Source of the DNA: Streptomyces sp. S.PB5
GTDB taxonomy: Bacteria; Actinomycetota; Actinomycetes; Streptomycetales; Streptomycetaceae
DNA: 64,000 nt
Direction of reading: 5' to 3'
NCBI RefSeq assembly: GCF_030403745.1
Contig: NZ_JAQMWP010000005.1
Location: 1-64,000, forward strand
The translations under genes were made by a program, and so were the position numbers. Of this stretch, positions 51,781 to 59,708 are shown piece by piece (within the stretch, counting starts at the first letter, position 1; each line of letters opens with the position of its first letter). The notes beneath the pieces are model-generated. The model was not told the DNA's origin, did not search any database, and worked only from the letters and a program-made list of their open reading frames with translations.

Positions 51781-52416
51781 ATGCCCTTGTTCCGCAGGGC
51801 GGCTTGGCCGGGTGATCATCGCGACGAGGTGGTCGCGGGCGCGCTCGTCGGCGCGGTGGTGATCGTGCTCGGCTACGCGTCCGGCATCGGAGCCCCTTCC
51901 CCCTCAGGCCCCGGCGCGGCCGCCGCGCCACCCACCTCACCGCCCGCCACCACGGCACCGCCGAGCCCAGCCGCCCCCTCACCACAGGACCCCGTGGGCC
52001 AACCCCCGGTGGGGAACGGGGAGTTGCCGGTGTACGGCGGGGCCGGTGGCGTCGGGGGGATCGGGGGCATCGGCGGCTCCGGTGCGCACGCCGGACACGG
52101 TGACGGGAGCGAGGGGCACACCGGCCACGGCGGCTCCCCGGGCGACTCGCCCACGCCCACCCCTTCTCCGTCCGGCTCGGAGACGACGGAGCCGCCCGGC
52201 GGCACTGACGGCGCCTGTGAGGACGGCGAGGTGCGGCTCGTACAGCCCCTGCTGACCGGGATCACCGGCACTCTGACGGGACTCCTCGCCACCCCCACCG
52301 CGACCCCATCGCCCTCGTCTTCACCCTCCCCCTCCCCCTGCGTCGGCCTCGCCCCCGTCTCCGTCCCCGGCCTGCTCGGCATCAGCGCGTCCCCGCTGCC
52401 GGAGGCGACGCCATGA
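51781..52416 (+). CDS. Pro/Gly-rich membrane-anchored protein with His-rich patch
   Basis: 211-residue protein of unknown function. A single hydrophobic segment (about 17-38) near the N-terminus could be an anchor or uncleaved signal. The extracytoplasmic part is low complexity: Pro/Ala/Ser-rich, then a Gly run, then AHAGHGDGSEGHTGHGG, a His/Gly/Asp patch that could bind metal. It ends in a further Pro/Ser-rich stretch. ATG follows AGGAG. Its stop overlaps the CopC-CopD start (ATGA), so it is probably part of the copper operon. Confidence 0.7.
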   Translation: MPLFRRAAWPGDHRDEVVAGALVGAVVIVLGYASGIGAPSPSGPGAAAAPPTSPPATTAPPSPAAPSPQDPVGQPPVGNGELPVYGGAGGVGGIGGIGGSGAHAGHGDGSEGHTGHGGSPGDSPTPTPSPSGSETTEPPGGTDGACEDGEVRLVQPLLTGITGTLTGLLATPTATPSPSSSPSPSPCVGLAPVSVPGLLGISASPLPEATP

Positions 52417-53741
52417 CCGTCCGCCGCGCTGCCGTCCTCCTTCTCCTCCTCGTCCCCCTCCTGACCCCCTTCCTGTCCGCCACCCCCGCCTCCGCCCACA
52501 CCGACCTGGTCCGCTCCACCCCCGCCGACGGCGCCGAACTGAAGCGCGCCCCCGCGCAGTTGACCCTCGTCTTCGACGAACCGGTCGCCCTGGACGACGT
52601 ACGCGTCGTGACGACGGACGGTGACCGGCTCCCGGTGTCCCGCCTCGGCGAGGACGGTGTGCGGGTGGCACTCCCCCGTACCGGGACCGGGGGAACCGGG
52701 GGAACCGGCGAGACCGCCGTCACCTGGTCCGTCGTCGACGAGGAGGACGGGCACGCCTCCTCCGGCCGGATCGCCTTCGCGGTCCTGGCGCCGGTCACCC
52801 CGGACCGCGGCGAGGAGGCCGCGCCCGCACTGTCCCCCTCGGTGCGCAAGGGCCTCGTCGCCGCCCGGTGGGCCGGGTATCTGTCGCTGGCCCTGTTCGT
52901 CGGCGGGCTCGCCTTCGTCGCGCTGCTGTGGCCGCGCGGTGCGGGGGTGCCGCGGGCGCGGACGCTGCTCGCGCTGGCGTGGGTGTGCGGTGTGCTGTCG
53001 ACGGTCGCGAGCATCGGATTGCAGGGCGCGTACGTCTCCTTCGGCGGCCTGCGGGACGCGTTGCGGCCGTCGTCGTACGCGGATGTCCTGACCACCGAGC
53101 CCGGCGTCGCGCTCGCCGCTCGGGGGCTGCTGTGGGTGCTGGCGGCGGTGGTGCTGGGTGCGCTGCTGCAGGGTGGGGCGCGGACGTCCCGCTCGCCGGG
53201 CTGGCGGGTCGGAGCCCTCGCGGTGTCGCTCGGGCTGCTGCGGGCGACCGGCCTGAACGGCCACAACTCCGAGGGCAGTGAGCCCACTTGGGCCGCCCTC
53301 GCCGATCTGTTCCATCTCCTCGGCGCGGCCCTGTGGACCGGCGGGCTCGCCATGCTCACGCTGGCCGTGCTGCCGCGACGGCGGGCGGGTGAACTGGCGG
53401 AGGTGGTGCCCGGGTACTCCCGGCTGGCGGCCGTGTCCGTCAGCGCGATCGTGGGCGCGGGGCTCGTGCTGGCGTGGCAGGTCGTCGGGTCGTACGACGC
53501 TCTGCTGCACACCTCGTACGGGCGTCTGCTGCTGGTCAAGACGGCTGTGCTCGGGGCCGTGCTGCTGTTCGCGTGGAGCAGCCGGCGGTGGGTGCGCACC
53601 CGTCTCGATCTCGCCGTGCTGCTGCGCGGCGACGCCGCCACCGTGCGGCCCTTCGGTTACTCGGTCGCGGCGGAGACGGGGCTGGTCCTCGTCGTGCTCG
53701 CCGTGACGAGTCTGCTGGTCACGGCCAACCCCGGCCGTTGA
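52413..53741 (+). CDS. CopC-CopD fusion, copper binding and transport protein
   Basis: 442 residues. A signal peptide ends at SAHTDL, leaving the CopC copper ligand His at or near the mature N-terminus. The CopC domain (about 28-125) has STPADGAEL, FDEPVALDDV and EDGHASSGRIAFAV with the second His. The CopD membrane domain (about 150-440) has eight or so helices, with conserved His in ALADLFHLLGAALWTGGLAML. CopC binds periplasmic Cu(II) and CopD is thought to move copper inward. The gene overlaps the upstream one and is followed 41 nt later by a cupredoxin gene. Confidence 0.9.
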   Translation: MTVRRAAVLLLLLVPLLTPFLSATPASAHTDLVRSTPADGAELKRAPAQLTLVFDEPVALDDVRVVTTDGDRLPVSRLGEDGVRVALPRTGTGGTGGTGETAVTWSVVDEEDGHASSGRIAFAVLAPVTPDRGEEAAPALSPSVRKGLVAARWAGYLSLALFVGGLAFVALLWPRGAGVPRARTLLALAWVCGVLSTVASIGLQGAYVSFGGLRDALRPSSYADVLTTEPGVALAARGLLWVLAAVVLGALLQGGARTSRSPGWRVGALAVSLGLLRATGLNGHNSEGSEPTWAALADLFHLLGAALWTGGLAMLTLAVLPRRRAGELAEVVPGYSRLAAVSVSAIVGAGLVLAWQVVGSYDALLHTSYGRLLLVKTAVLGAVLLFAWSSRRWVRTRLDLAVLLRGDAATVRPFGYSVAAETGLVLVVLAVTSLLVTANPGR

Positions 53742-53782
53742 CTTCACCGTGATCAACTCCCCTACAAGCACAAGGAGTTGCA

Positions 53783-54814
53783 GTGACACGCACCAAGGAA
53801 GACGGCGTACGGCGGCCCAGGCCGCCCGCCGGGAACCGGGCCCTGCTCGTCGCGGGACTCGGCGCGGCGCTGGCCGCCGTGCTCAGTCTGGGGCTGCTGC
53901 AGGCGTCCGCGGGCAGTGGCACGTCGTCCGCCGCCTCGGACACCGCTGCGGGCGCGGCTCAGGCGCCCGTGGCCGCTGCCGCCGAGTCACCGCAGGCCGC
54001 GGCCGCCGCGCCGGACCACCAGGTCGACATCATGAACAACAAGTTCGGGGACGGGAAGCAGCTCGTCGTCGAGGTCGGCCAGACGGTCCGGTGGACGAAC
54101 CACGACAGCGTTCCGCACACGGTCACCACGACCAAGGGCCCGAAGAAGTTCGACTCGGGCACGCTGGACCAGGGCGACTCGTGGTCGTACACCTTCACCG
54201 CCGCGGGGACGTACGAGTACTACTGCGCCGTGCACCCGGACATGGTGGCGTCGGTGAAGGTCGTCGAGCCGTCCGACGGTGGCGGTACGACTCCCGCGCC
54301 GACGGCGACACCTACCGCCACACCCACGGGCACGCCGACGAGCACACCCACGACCGCTCCCACCGCGACGCCGACCGCCGCTCCGACCGGGGGTTCCGGT
54401 GACGGTGGCTCCGGTGACGGTGGCTCCGGTGACGGTGGCTCCGGTGACGGTGGCGACGAGCAGTGCGCCAGCGTCCAGGACGTACTGCTGCCGATCCTCC
54501 AGCACCTCAACGCGGCCCACCTGGAACGTTCTCCGGGGCAGCAGGTGCAGGACGCGCTCGCGCTCGACACCTACATCAAGACGCACACGGTGTGGATCGA
54601 GAGCATCCTGGCGCCGGTCGCCTCGGGCGGCGGAGCGGTCGCCGACGACACGCTCAGCGTGCTGCTCGCCCACATCAACGGCGCGCACCTGGAGGAGTCC
54701 CTCGGGCAGCAGGTCAGCGATCTGCTGAACCTCGACAGCTACGTGAAGATGCACACGGTCTGGGCGGAGCATCTGCTCGCCCCCACCGAGAGCTTCGTCA
54801 CCGGCAGCTGCTGA
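53783..54814 (+). CDS. Cupredoxin with duplicated C-terminal helical domain
   Basis: 343-residue exported or anchored blue-copper protein. Hydrophobic N-terminal segment about 22-42, then a plastocyanin-like domain (about 75-160) with type 1 copper ligands His (VPHTV), Cys, His and Met (YYCAVHPDM). A Thr/Pro linker and four GDGGS repeats lead to two copies (about 235-280 and 295-340) of an unrecognised ~45-residue unit of the form HLN-AHLE-S-GQQV-D-L-LD-Y-K-HTVW-E--LAP. GTG start with AAGGAG upstream. Likely an extracytoplasmic electron or copper carrier. The C-terminal repeat may bind a partner or metal. Confidence 0.85.
   Translation: MTRTKEDGVRRPRPPAGNRALLVAGLGAALAAVLSLGLLQASAGSGTSSAASDTAAGAAQAPVAAAAESPQAAAAAPDHQVDIMNNKFGDGKQLVVEVGQTVRWTNHDSVPHTVTTTKGPKKFDSGTLDQGDSWSYTFTAAGTYEYYCAVHPDMVASVKVVEPSDGGGTTPAPTATPTATPTGTPTSTPTTAPTATPTAAPTGGSGDGGSGDGGSGDGGSGDGGDEQCASVQDVLLPILQHLNAAHLERSPGQQVQDALALDTYIKTHTVWIESILAPVASGGGAVADDTLSVLLAHINGAHLEESLGQQVSDLLNLDSYVKMHTVWAEHLLAPTESFVTGSC
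54398..54457 (+). repeat. 15-bp tandem repeat coding for GDGGS
   Basis: Four copies of GGTGACGGTGGCTCC, the last diverged in its final bases, inside the cupredoxin linker. Copies are near-identical in DNA, so recent slippage expansion is likely. Confidence 0.9.
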
Positions 54815-54828
54815 CACCCGGGGACGAA

Positions 54829-54865
54829 CGCCGGTCCGGCCGAGGCTCAGTCGGCCGGACCGGCG
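54829..54865 (+). terminator. Strong hairpin after first cupredoxin gene
   Basis: 15-bp perfect stem (54829-54843 with 54851-54865) and 7-nt loop, starting 15 nt past the stop. It lies before the YceI-like gene, so that gene either has its own promoter or depends on read-through. Confidence 0.8.
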
Positions 54866-54924
54866 CCCGCCCCATTCTCCACATCTTCACCACCCCACGG
54901 GAACCGCTTTCAAGGAGCCCCCGG

Positions 54925-55464
54925 ATGAGAACCGTCACGCTGCCGCCCGAGCAGCGGCACCTTCCCCGGCCCGGGCGGTACGCCGTCGCACCCGGCCGCT
55001 CGCTCGTCGAACTCGCCGCACGGTACGGGCCGTTGCCCACGTATCGCCGCCGCCTCGACCTCACCGCCGCGTCGCTCACCGTGCCGGACGACGGCGTGGA
55101 CGAGGGCCTGGACACGACTCCGGACACACCCCTGGGCGCCCGGCCCGCCTTCCGCTTCGAACTGTCCGAACCGCCCGCCGTCGTCACCGCCACCCACGTC
55201 GAGCCGCTCGACGGCGGACGGCACCTCCAGGGCAGCGGCGACCTCGAACTGCGCGGTGTCGCCTTCCCGGTGCTGCTGCGGCTGCGCGTCGTCGAGCGCA
55301 CCGACGACCTGCTCCTCGTCGTGGGCACGGCCCGGATGTCGTACCGGCTGCTGCGCCGGGCCACCGGGTTCCGGCTGCCGTGGCGCCGGCCGGCCACGCG
55401 GGTGCGGCTGCTGATCGCGGCGGAGTTCACGCCGGAGTTCACGCCGGCCGGGGAGCTCGGGTGA
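54925..55464 (+). CDS. YceI-like lipid-binding family protein
   Basis: 179-residue protein resembling the YceI/lipocalin-like family: RYAVAPGRSLVELAARYGPLPTYRR near the start, and a HLQGSGDLELRGVAFPVLLRLRVVER strand pair. No signal peptide is evident, unlike many YceI proteins. ATG at 54925 has AAGGAG 7 nt upstream. Its end overlaps the next cupredoxin gene (GTGA), so the two are coupled. YceI proteins bind isoprenoid or fatty ligands; the role here next to cupredoxins is unknown. Confidence 0.75.
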   Translation: MRTVTLPPEQRHLPRPGRYAVAPGRSLVELAARYGPLPTYRRRLDLTAASLTVPDDGVDEGLDTTPDTPLGARPAFRFELSEPPAVVTATHVEPLDGGRHLQGSGDLELRGVAFPVLLRLRVVERTDDLLLVVGTARMSYRLLRRATGFRLPWRRPATRVRLLIAAEFTPEFTPAGELG

Positions 55465-56153
55465 TCGCGGCCCGGCGAACGGCCCTCGGTGCCGTATTCC
55501 CCGTACTCGCCGCACTCGCCCTCCTCGCGCTCCTGCTCCTCGCACCGGGACAGGCCGCGGCCGCCTCGTACCGGGTGGCGATGCAGGGGTACGCCTTCGC
55601 GCCCGCCTCGCTGACCGTACGGGTGGGCGACTCCGTGACCTGGGCCAACGGGGACACCGCACCGCACGACGTGAAGACCACGTCGGGCCCGGTCGCGATC
55701 CACTCCCCCATGCTGAGCAAGGGGCAGAGCTGGACCTACACCTTCACCGCGGCCGGCTCGTACGCCTACTACTGCACGGTGCACCCGGACATGACGGCCC
55801 GGATCACGGTGCTGCCCAAACCGACCCCGACCCCCACACCCACCTCTCACCACGAGGCCGGAACCTCGCACGGGGCCGTGCCGACGCCGACCCGCACGGC
55901 TCCGGCGACGCGGACCGCACGCGGGGCCACGTCCTCCGCGACCCCGTCGAAACCGACTTCGTCCGCGGTGCAGGCCGCCCCCTCCCCGAGCCCCTCCACC
56001 TCCGTGGCGGCCGCCGCCCCGCAGACCGAACCCGCGGCCGCGGCACGCCCGTTGCAGCCACTGCTCCTGCTGACCGGGGTCGTCTCGGGAGTGGCCGTGC
56101 TGTGCCTGCTCCTGGTGGGCTCGCGGGCCGCGACGGCGCGCGGGGAGGACTGA
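55461..56153 (+). CDS. Membrane-anchored cupredoxin
   Basis: 230 residues. Signal peptide (about 1-33, ending AAAA), cupredoxin domain (about 35-120) with type 1 copper ligands His (APHDV) and Cys-x2-His-x4-Met in YYCTVHPDM, a Pro/Thr/Ser-rich linker and a C-terminal membrane helix (about 195-220). It would tether a blue-copper domain to the outer face of the membrane. The copper domain is very like that of the first cupredoxin (YTFTAAG-Y-YYC-VHPDM), so the two are paralogues. GTG start overlaps the YceI-like stop. Confidence 0.87.
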   Translation: MIAARRTALGAVFPVLAALALLALLLLAPGQAAAASYRVAMQGYAFAPASLTVRVGDSVTWANGDTAPHDVKTTSGPVAIHSPMLSKGQSWTYTFTAAGSYAYYCTVHPDMTARITVLPKPTPTPTPTSHHEAGTSHGAVPTPTRTAPATRTARGATSSATPSKPTSSAVQAAPSPSPSTSVAAAAPQTEPAAAARPLQPLLLLTGVVSGVAVLCLLLVGSRAATARGED

Positions 56154-56213
56154 GAACGGGGGGATTGAGCACCGAGGACTGAGAGCCGAGGGCTGAAGAC
56201 GCGTTGTGCGGCG

Positions 56214-56720
56214 CTACCTCGCCCGGTAGCGCCGCATCTTCGCGCGCGCCCCGCAGACCTGCATCGAGCACCAGCGGCCCCGCCCCGCCGGACTGCGGTC
56301 GTAGTACGCCCAGTGGCAGTCGGCGGCCTGGCAGGCCTTCAGCCGCAGCCAGGTCCCCGCGACGAGCGCTTCGGCCACGGCAGTGGCGACCCGGGAGTGC
56401 AGAGGGTGCGCGTCGGCGGGGACGAGGGCGGCCGTTCCGTCGGCCGCGTCGACGGTCACGACCAGAGGGGCCGCCGACAGCAGTTCGCCGAGCGGGGTCA
56501 CCTCGCGGTGCGGCGGGTGACCGGCGTGCGCGAGAAGTGCCGCGCGCAGTGATTCACGCAGTTCACGGGCGCGTACGACGTCGTCGGCGCCGTCCGTGAG
56601 CCCGAAGCGGGCGCGGCCGTCGGCCGTGTCGAGCGCGTCGGCGCCCGACTCGATGTCGAGGGTGTTGACCAGGGACTCGATCAGAGCCAGGCCCCCCGGT
56701 GCGGCCGATCTCTCATTCAT
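56214..56720 (-). CDS. CGNR zinc-finger (ABATE) transcription regulator
   Basis: 168-residue protein with an ABATE-like N-terminal domain and a C-terminal CGNR zinc finger (ACQAADCHWAYYDRSPAGRGRWCSMQVCGARAKMRRYR) that binds DNA; four Cys hold zinc. The Gly-Asn of the name motif reads Gly-Ala here. ATG start. It is divergent from two VOC genes, and the 96-nt gap carries a dense set of GGTAAC/GTTACC repeats, suggesting that it controls itself and the VOC pair. Confidence 0.87.
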   Translation of the reverse strand: MNERSAAPGGLALIESLVNTLDIESGADALDTADGRARFGLTDGADDVVRARELRESLRAALLAHAGHPPHREVTPLGELLSAAPLVVTVDAADGTAALVPADAHPLHSRVATAVAEALVAGTWLRLKACQAADCHWAYYDRSPAGRGRWCSMQVCGARAKMRRYRAR

Positions 56721-56728
56721 GCTTGCGA

Positions 56729-56791
56729 CGTTACCGCCAATGGGGGAGCATGCAGTAACCGTTACCGGTTACCCACTTCTATGGGTAACCG
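56729..56791. promoter_or_regulatory. GTTACC/GGTAAC operator cluster
   Basis: Contains CGTTACCG (56729-56736), the dyad GTAACCG-TTAC-CGGTTAC (56755-56772) and the perfect 9-bp inverted repeat CGGTTACCC (56766-56774) / GGGTAACCG (56783-56791). The half-site is repeated at least five times between the divergent CGNR and VOC genes. Best explained as the operator of the CGNR regulator. Confidence 0.6.
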
Positions 56792-56816
56792 CAGTTTCGA
56801 GTCCCTGGAGGAAGTC

Positions 56817-57179
56817 ATGGCTCTCGCCAAGCTGGGCGTGGTCGTCCTGGACTGTCCGGACCCGCGTGCGCTGGCCGGGTTCTACGCCGAGGTGCTGGGC
56901 GGCACCGTGGAGGGTGACGACGACTGGGTGGACGTGAAGGTGCCCGGCGGTCAGTCGCTGGCGTTCCAGTCGGCACCCGGGTTCGTGGCGCCGGAGTGGC
57001 CGCGTGCGGAGCGGAACTCGCAGCAGTTCCATCTGGACCTGACCGTCGAGGACATGGACGCGGCCGAGAAGGAGGTGCTGGCGCTCGGTGCGCGCCCGCT
57101 GGACGCCGAGGACCGTTCGCGCGGCTGGCGTGTGTACGCGGACCCGGCGGGGCACCCGTTCTGCCTCTGCGCCTGCTGA
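56817..57179 (+). CDS. VOC family protein 1
   Basis: 120-residue vicinal-oxygen-chelate fold protein of the glyoxalase/bleomycin-resistance superfamily: VVLDCPDPRALAGFYAEVLGG at the N-terminus, QQFHLDLTVEDMDAAEKEV with a metal-position His, and VYADPAGHPFCLC at the end. ATG at 56817 has GGAGGAAG upstream. It is a paralogue of the next gene, 32 nt downstream. Substrate unknown; members bind or modify small molecules. Confidence 0.88.
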   Translation: MALAKLGVVVLDCPDPRALAGFYAEVLGGTVEGDDDWVDVKVPGGQSLAFQSAPGFVAPEWPRAERNSQQFHLDLTVEDMDAAEKEVLALGARPLDAEDRSRGWRVYADPAGHPFCLCAC

Positions 57180-57211
57180 ACCGCGCGCCCGCCGAACGAG
57201 GAGGATCCGCC

Positions 57212-57595
57212 GTGACCGTGGCCCGCTTCCGTTCCGTCGTGATCGACTGCCCCGACCCGCTCGGGCTCGCCCAGTTCTACGCGGCGATCCTGGGCGGCAC
57301 GCCCCGCGTGGAGGACGCCGACTGGGTGGTCCTGGAGGCCCCCGGCGTGCCCCGCCTCGCCTTCAACCTGGAGCCGGACTTCCAGCCCCCGGCCTGGCCG
57401 CGCGAGGGCACCAACGCCCAGCAGTTCCACCTGGACCTGAACGCGGGGTCCACCTGGGAGGAGGTCGACGCGGCGGAGAAGACAGTCCTGGAGCTGGGGG
57501 CGCGCCCCCTCCTCGTGGCGGACGCGGAGGACTTCCGCGCGTACGCCGACCCGGCGGGGCATCCGTTCTGCCTGTGCCGGATCGAGGGTGGGTAG
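57212..57595 (+). CDS. VOC family protein 2
   Basis: 127 residues, about half identical to VOC protein 1 by eye, with VVIDCPDPLGLAQFYAAILGG, QQFHLDLNAGSTWEEVDAAEK and AYADPAGHPFCLCR. GTG at 57212 follows GAGGAGGATC. Tandem duplication in one operon suggests either heterodimers or two related ligands. Likely controlled by the divergent CGNR regulator through the shared operator region. Confidence 0.88.
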   Translation: MTVARFRSVVIDCPDPLGLAQFYAAILGGTPRVEDADWVVLEAPGVPRLAFNLEPDFQPPAWPREGTNAQQFHLDLNAGSTWEEVDAAEKTVLELGARPLLVADAEDFRAYADPAGHPFCLCRIEGG

Positions 57596-58023
57596 GGGCG
57601 GACGGAGCCGTGGGAGGCGGGGGCCGCAGGGGCCGTGAGAACCGGCGCCTCGCTGACCGGAGAGACCGGCGAGACCGGCGAGGCGTGGTCACGCAGACCT
57701 GTGGGCCCGCCAACCCGCGGCCCACAGCCCGGGGCTCACATCGCCGAGGTGACCCGCGCGCCCGTGGCGTGGCCCCCTGTCCTCGCAGCCCCACCGGCAC
57801 GCCTCGCGAACCCATAAACCCTGTGGATCCGCGGTCCCGTAGACCACAGCGACCCCGCGGACCCTCGCAACCCCCACGGGATCCCTAAGCCCCGCACCGG
57901 CTACCGGCTCCCCTGGAACCCTGCAGACCCCGTAGGCCCGGGCAGCCGAAGCCCCGCAGACCCTCAGCGCTTCAGGACGTCGCCCCTTCAGGACCTCGAC
58001 CCTTCAGCCGCTCACCCCCACCC
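57596..58023. other. Repetitive GC-rich intergenic region
   Basis: 428 nt between convergent genes with no supported gene. It contains GAGACCGGC repeated (about 57660-57680) and many degenerate variants of CCCCGCAGACCC and CCCTTCAGGAC towards its right end (57900-58010). Some variants resemble those in the 33-nt array in composition but not in unit. Probably non-coding repeat debris. Confidence 0.5.
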
Positions 58024-59190
58024 TCACCCGTCCAGGTCCGAGATCTTCGCCGTCGACGGCTCCCGGCGTTCGCGGGCCGCGCGGGCCGTGAAGTCGGCGC
58101 CGCGGAGGACGCGTTGGACGTTGCCCCAGGTGAGGAGGGCGATGTCGGACTCGGACCAGTCGCGGCGGAGGAGTTCGACGACGAGATGTGGGTAGCAGGA
58201 GGCGTCGGCGAGGTCCTGTGGGTGGGCGGTGCCGGCGTCGTAGGTGCCGGACAGGCCGACGCACTGCGGACCGGCGACCGCGCGGACGTGGTCGAGGTGG
58301 TCGGCGACGTCCCGCACGCTCGGGCCGGTCTGCTCGGCGGTGAGCGGCACCATGCACAGGCCCTTGGCGGCCCCCAGCTCGACGAGCAGGTCGTCGGGGA
58401 GGTTGGCCGGGTGGGGGCGCAGGGCGCGGGCCGCGGAGCGGGTGCACACGACCGGTGCCTTGGAAACGGCGATCGCGCGGCGGACGGTGTCGGCGGAGGC
58501 GCCGGAGAGGTCGGCGAGGACGCCGAGCCGGTTCATCTCGCGCAGCACCTCCTCGCCGAACCGGGTCAGGCCCGCCTCGCTCGCCCAGGAGGCGCCGGAC
58601 AGGGTGAGGGCGCGCAGACCGAGGGCGTGCAGCGAGCGCAGGATGCCGAGGGAGTCGCCGAGGGCGGCGGCGCCGGCGGGGCCGAGCAGGACGGCGACCC
58701 GGCCGCAGTGCCGTACGTCGGCGGTCTCGCCGGCGGTGTGGGCGAGGCGCAGACCCTCGGGGTGGGCGCCGACGACCGTCCTCACGAGGTCGAGCTGTTC
58801 GAGGGTGGCGCCCACAGCACGGTCGCCGCCGATGCTCTCGGGCAGGTGCAGCGACCAGAACAGGGCGCCCACATGGCCCTCGCGCAGCCGGGGCACGTCC
58901 GTGTCGACGGAGCTCTCGCCGAGTTCCAGGTCGAACCAGGACAGGTGCCGCAGGGCCCAGGGCAGTCCGCTGTAGCCGTCGGCGACCGGGTGCGCGGCGA
59001 GGATGGCGTGCGCCCGCTCCAGGGGCCCGGTGTCCGGGTCGGAGACGGGGGTGTAGGGCTCCGGCCCCGTCCCCGGTCCTGTGCCCGGTCCTGTGCCCGG
59101 TCCCGCTTCCGTGTCCGCGAACGGGTCGGACAGGTGGTCGAGCTCCCCGACCTCGCCGGCGGTGTGCAGTTCGTCCTGGAGATCTGCCAT
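58024..59190 (-). CDS. Membrane dipeptidase homologue without metal ligands
   Basis: 388-residue renal-dipeptidase family protein, intact in length but with metal and catalytic residues replaced. DGHND is DGYSG (residues 71-75), GAEGGH is GPAGAA, DLSH is DLSG, SHSS is TRSA and GGDYDG is SGTYDA. The fold-determining segments are kept (YSGLPWALRHLSWFDLEL, LRSLHALGLRALTLS, DVADHLDHVRAVAG). It is therefore a likely pseudoenzyme. The N-terminus (about 28-45) has a GTGP repeat. ATG follows GGAG. The intact paralogue lies 4 kb to the right. Confidence 0.87.
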   Translation of the reverse strand: MADLQDELHTAGEVGELDHLSDPFADTEAGPGTGPGTGPGTGPEPYTPVSDPDTGPLERAHAILAAHPVADGYSGLPWALRHLSWFDLELGESSVDTDVPRLREGHVGALFWSLHLPESIGGDRAVGATLEQLDLVRTVVGAHPEGLRLAHTAGETADVRHCGRVAVLLGPAGAAALGDSLGILRSLHALGLRALTLSGASWASEAGLTRFGEEVLREMNRLGVLADLSGASADTVRRAIAVSKAPVVCTRSAARALRPHPANLPDDLLVELGAAKGLCMVPLTAEQTGPSVRDVADHLDHVRAVAGPQCVGLSGTYDAGTAHPQDLADASCYPHLVVELLRRDWSESDIALLTWGNVQRVLRGADFTARAARERREPSTAKISDLDG

Positions 59191-59288
59191 GGCGGGCTCC
59201 GTACGTCGTGGTCGGCGACATGATCAGCAGTACGGCCACCGTCGCACGGGGTGCGGAGGGCTTCCTGGTGGGTGGGGCGTTCGGCGTA

Positions 59289-59648
59289 CTAGCCGGCCTC
59301 GGCGGCCTGGATCACCTCGTCCAGCGTGTCCCGGGAGCGGGCCAGGTTGGCGATCATGCGGTCGATGCGGTCGCGTTCGGCGGTGAGGTCGGCGACGAGG
59401 CGTGGGGTGGCGACGGCGGAGGGGCCGCCGTCCTGGTCCCGCATGCAGGGCAGCAACTGCCCGATCTTCTCGCTGTGCAGCCCGGCCGCGTACAGCTCCT
59501 GGATCCGGATGACCCGGTCCACGGCCGCGTCGGCGTAGTCCCGGTGGCCGCCGGGGGTGCGCTCGGCGGCGAGCAGGCCCTGGGCCTCGTAGTAGCGCAG
59601 CGAGCGCTCGCTGACGCCGGTGCGCCGGGCGAGTTCACCGATCCGCAT
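59289..59648 (-). CDS. MerR-family transcriptional regulator
   Basis: 119-residue MerR-type regulator. The N-terminal winged helix reads MRIGELARRTGVSERSLRYYEAQGLL, followed by a long dimerisation helix (about 75-115). A single Cys in LLPCMRD is not the mercury or copper pattern, so the inducer is probably organic. ATG start. Divergent from the ene-reductase gene, with a dyad between them inside a promoter with a long spacer, the usual MerR arrangement. Confidence 0.9.
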   Translation of the reverse strand: MRIGELARRTGVSERSLRYYEAQGLLAAERTPGGHRDYADAAVDRVIRIQELYAAGLHSEKIGQLLPCMRDQDGGPSAVATPRLVADLTAERDRIDRMIANLARSRDTLDEVIQAAEAG

Positions 59649-59669
59649 CCTGCCACCGCCTTCTACGGG

Positions 59670-59700
59670 CTTGAATCTGACATCAGTGTCAAGTTCTACC
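59670..59700. promoter_or_regulatory. Candidate MerR operator and promoter
   Basis: On the plus strand TTGAAT (59671-59676) is followed about 19 nt later by CTACCG/TCTACC. Between them lies the dyad TGACA-TCAG-TGTCA (59678-59691), with outer CTTGA (59670-59674) and TCAAG (59689-59693). A dyad inside an over-long spacer is the hallmark of MerR-controlled promoters. Confidence 0.55.
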
Positions 59701-59708
59701 GTCCCGGC

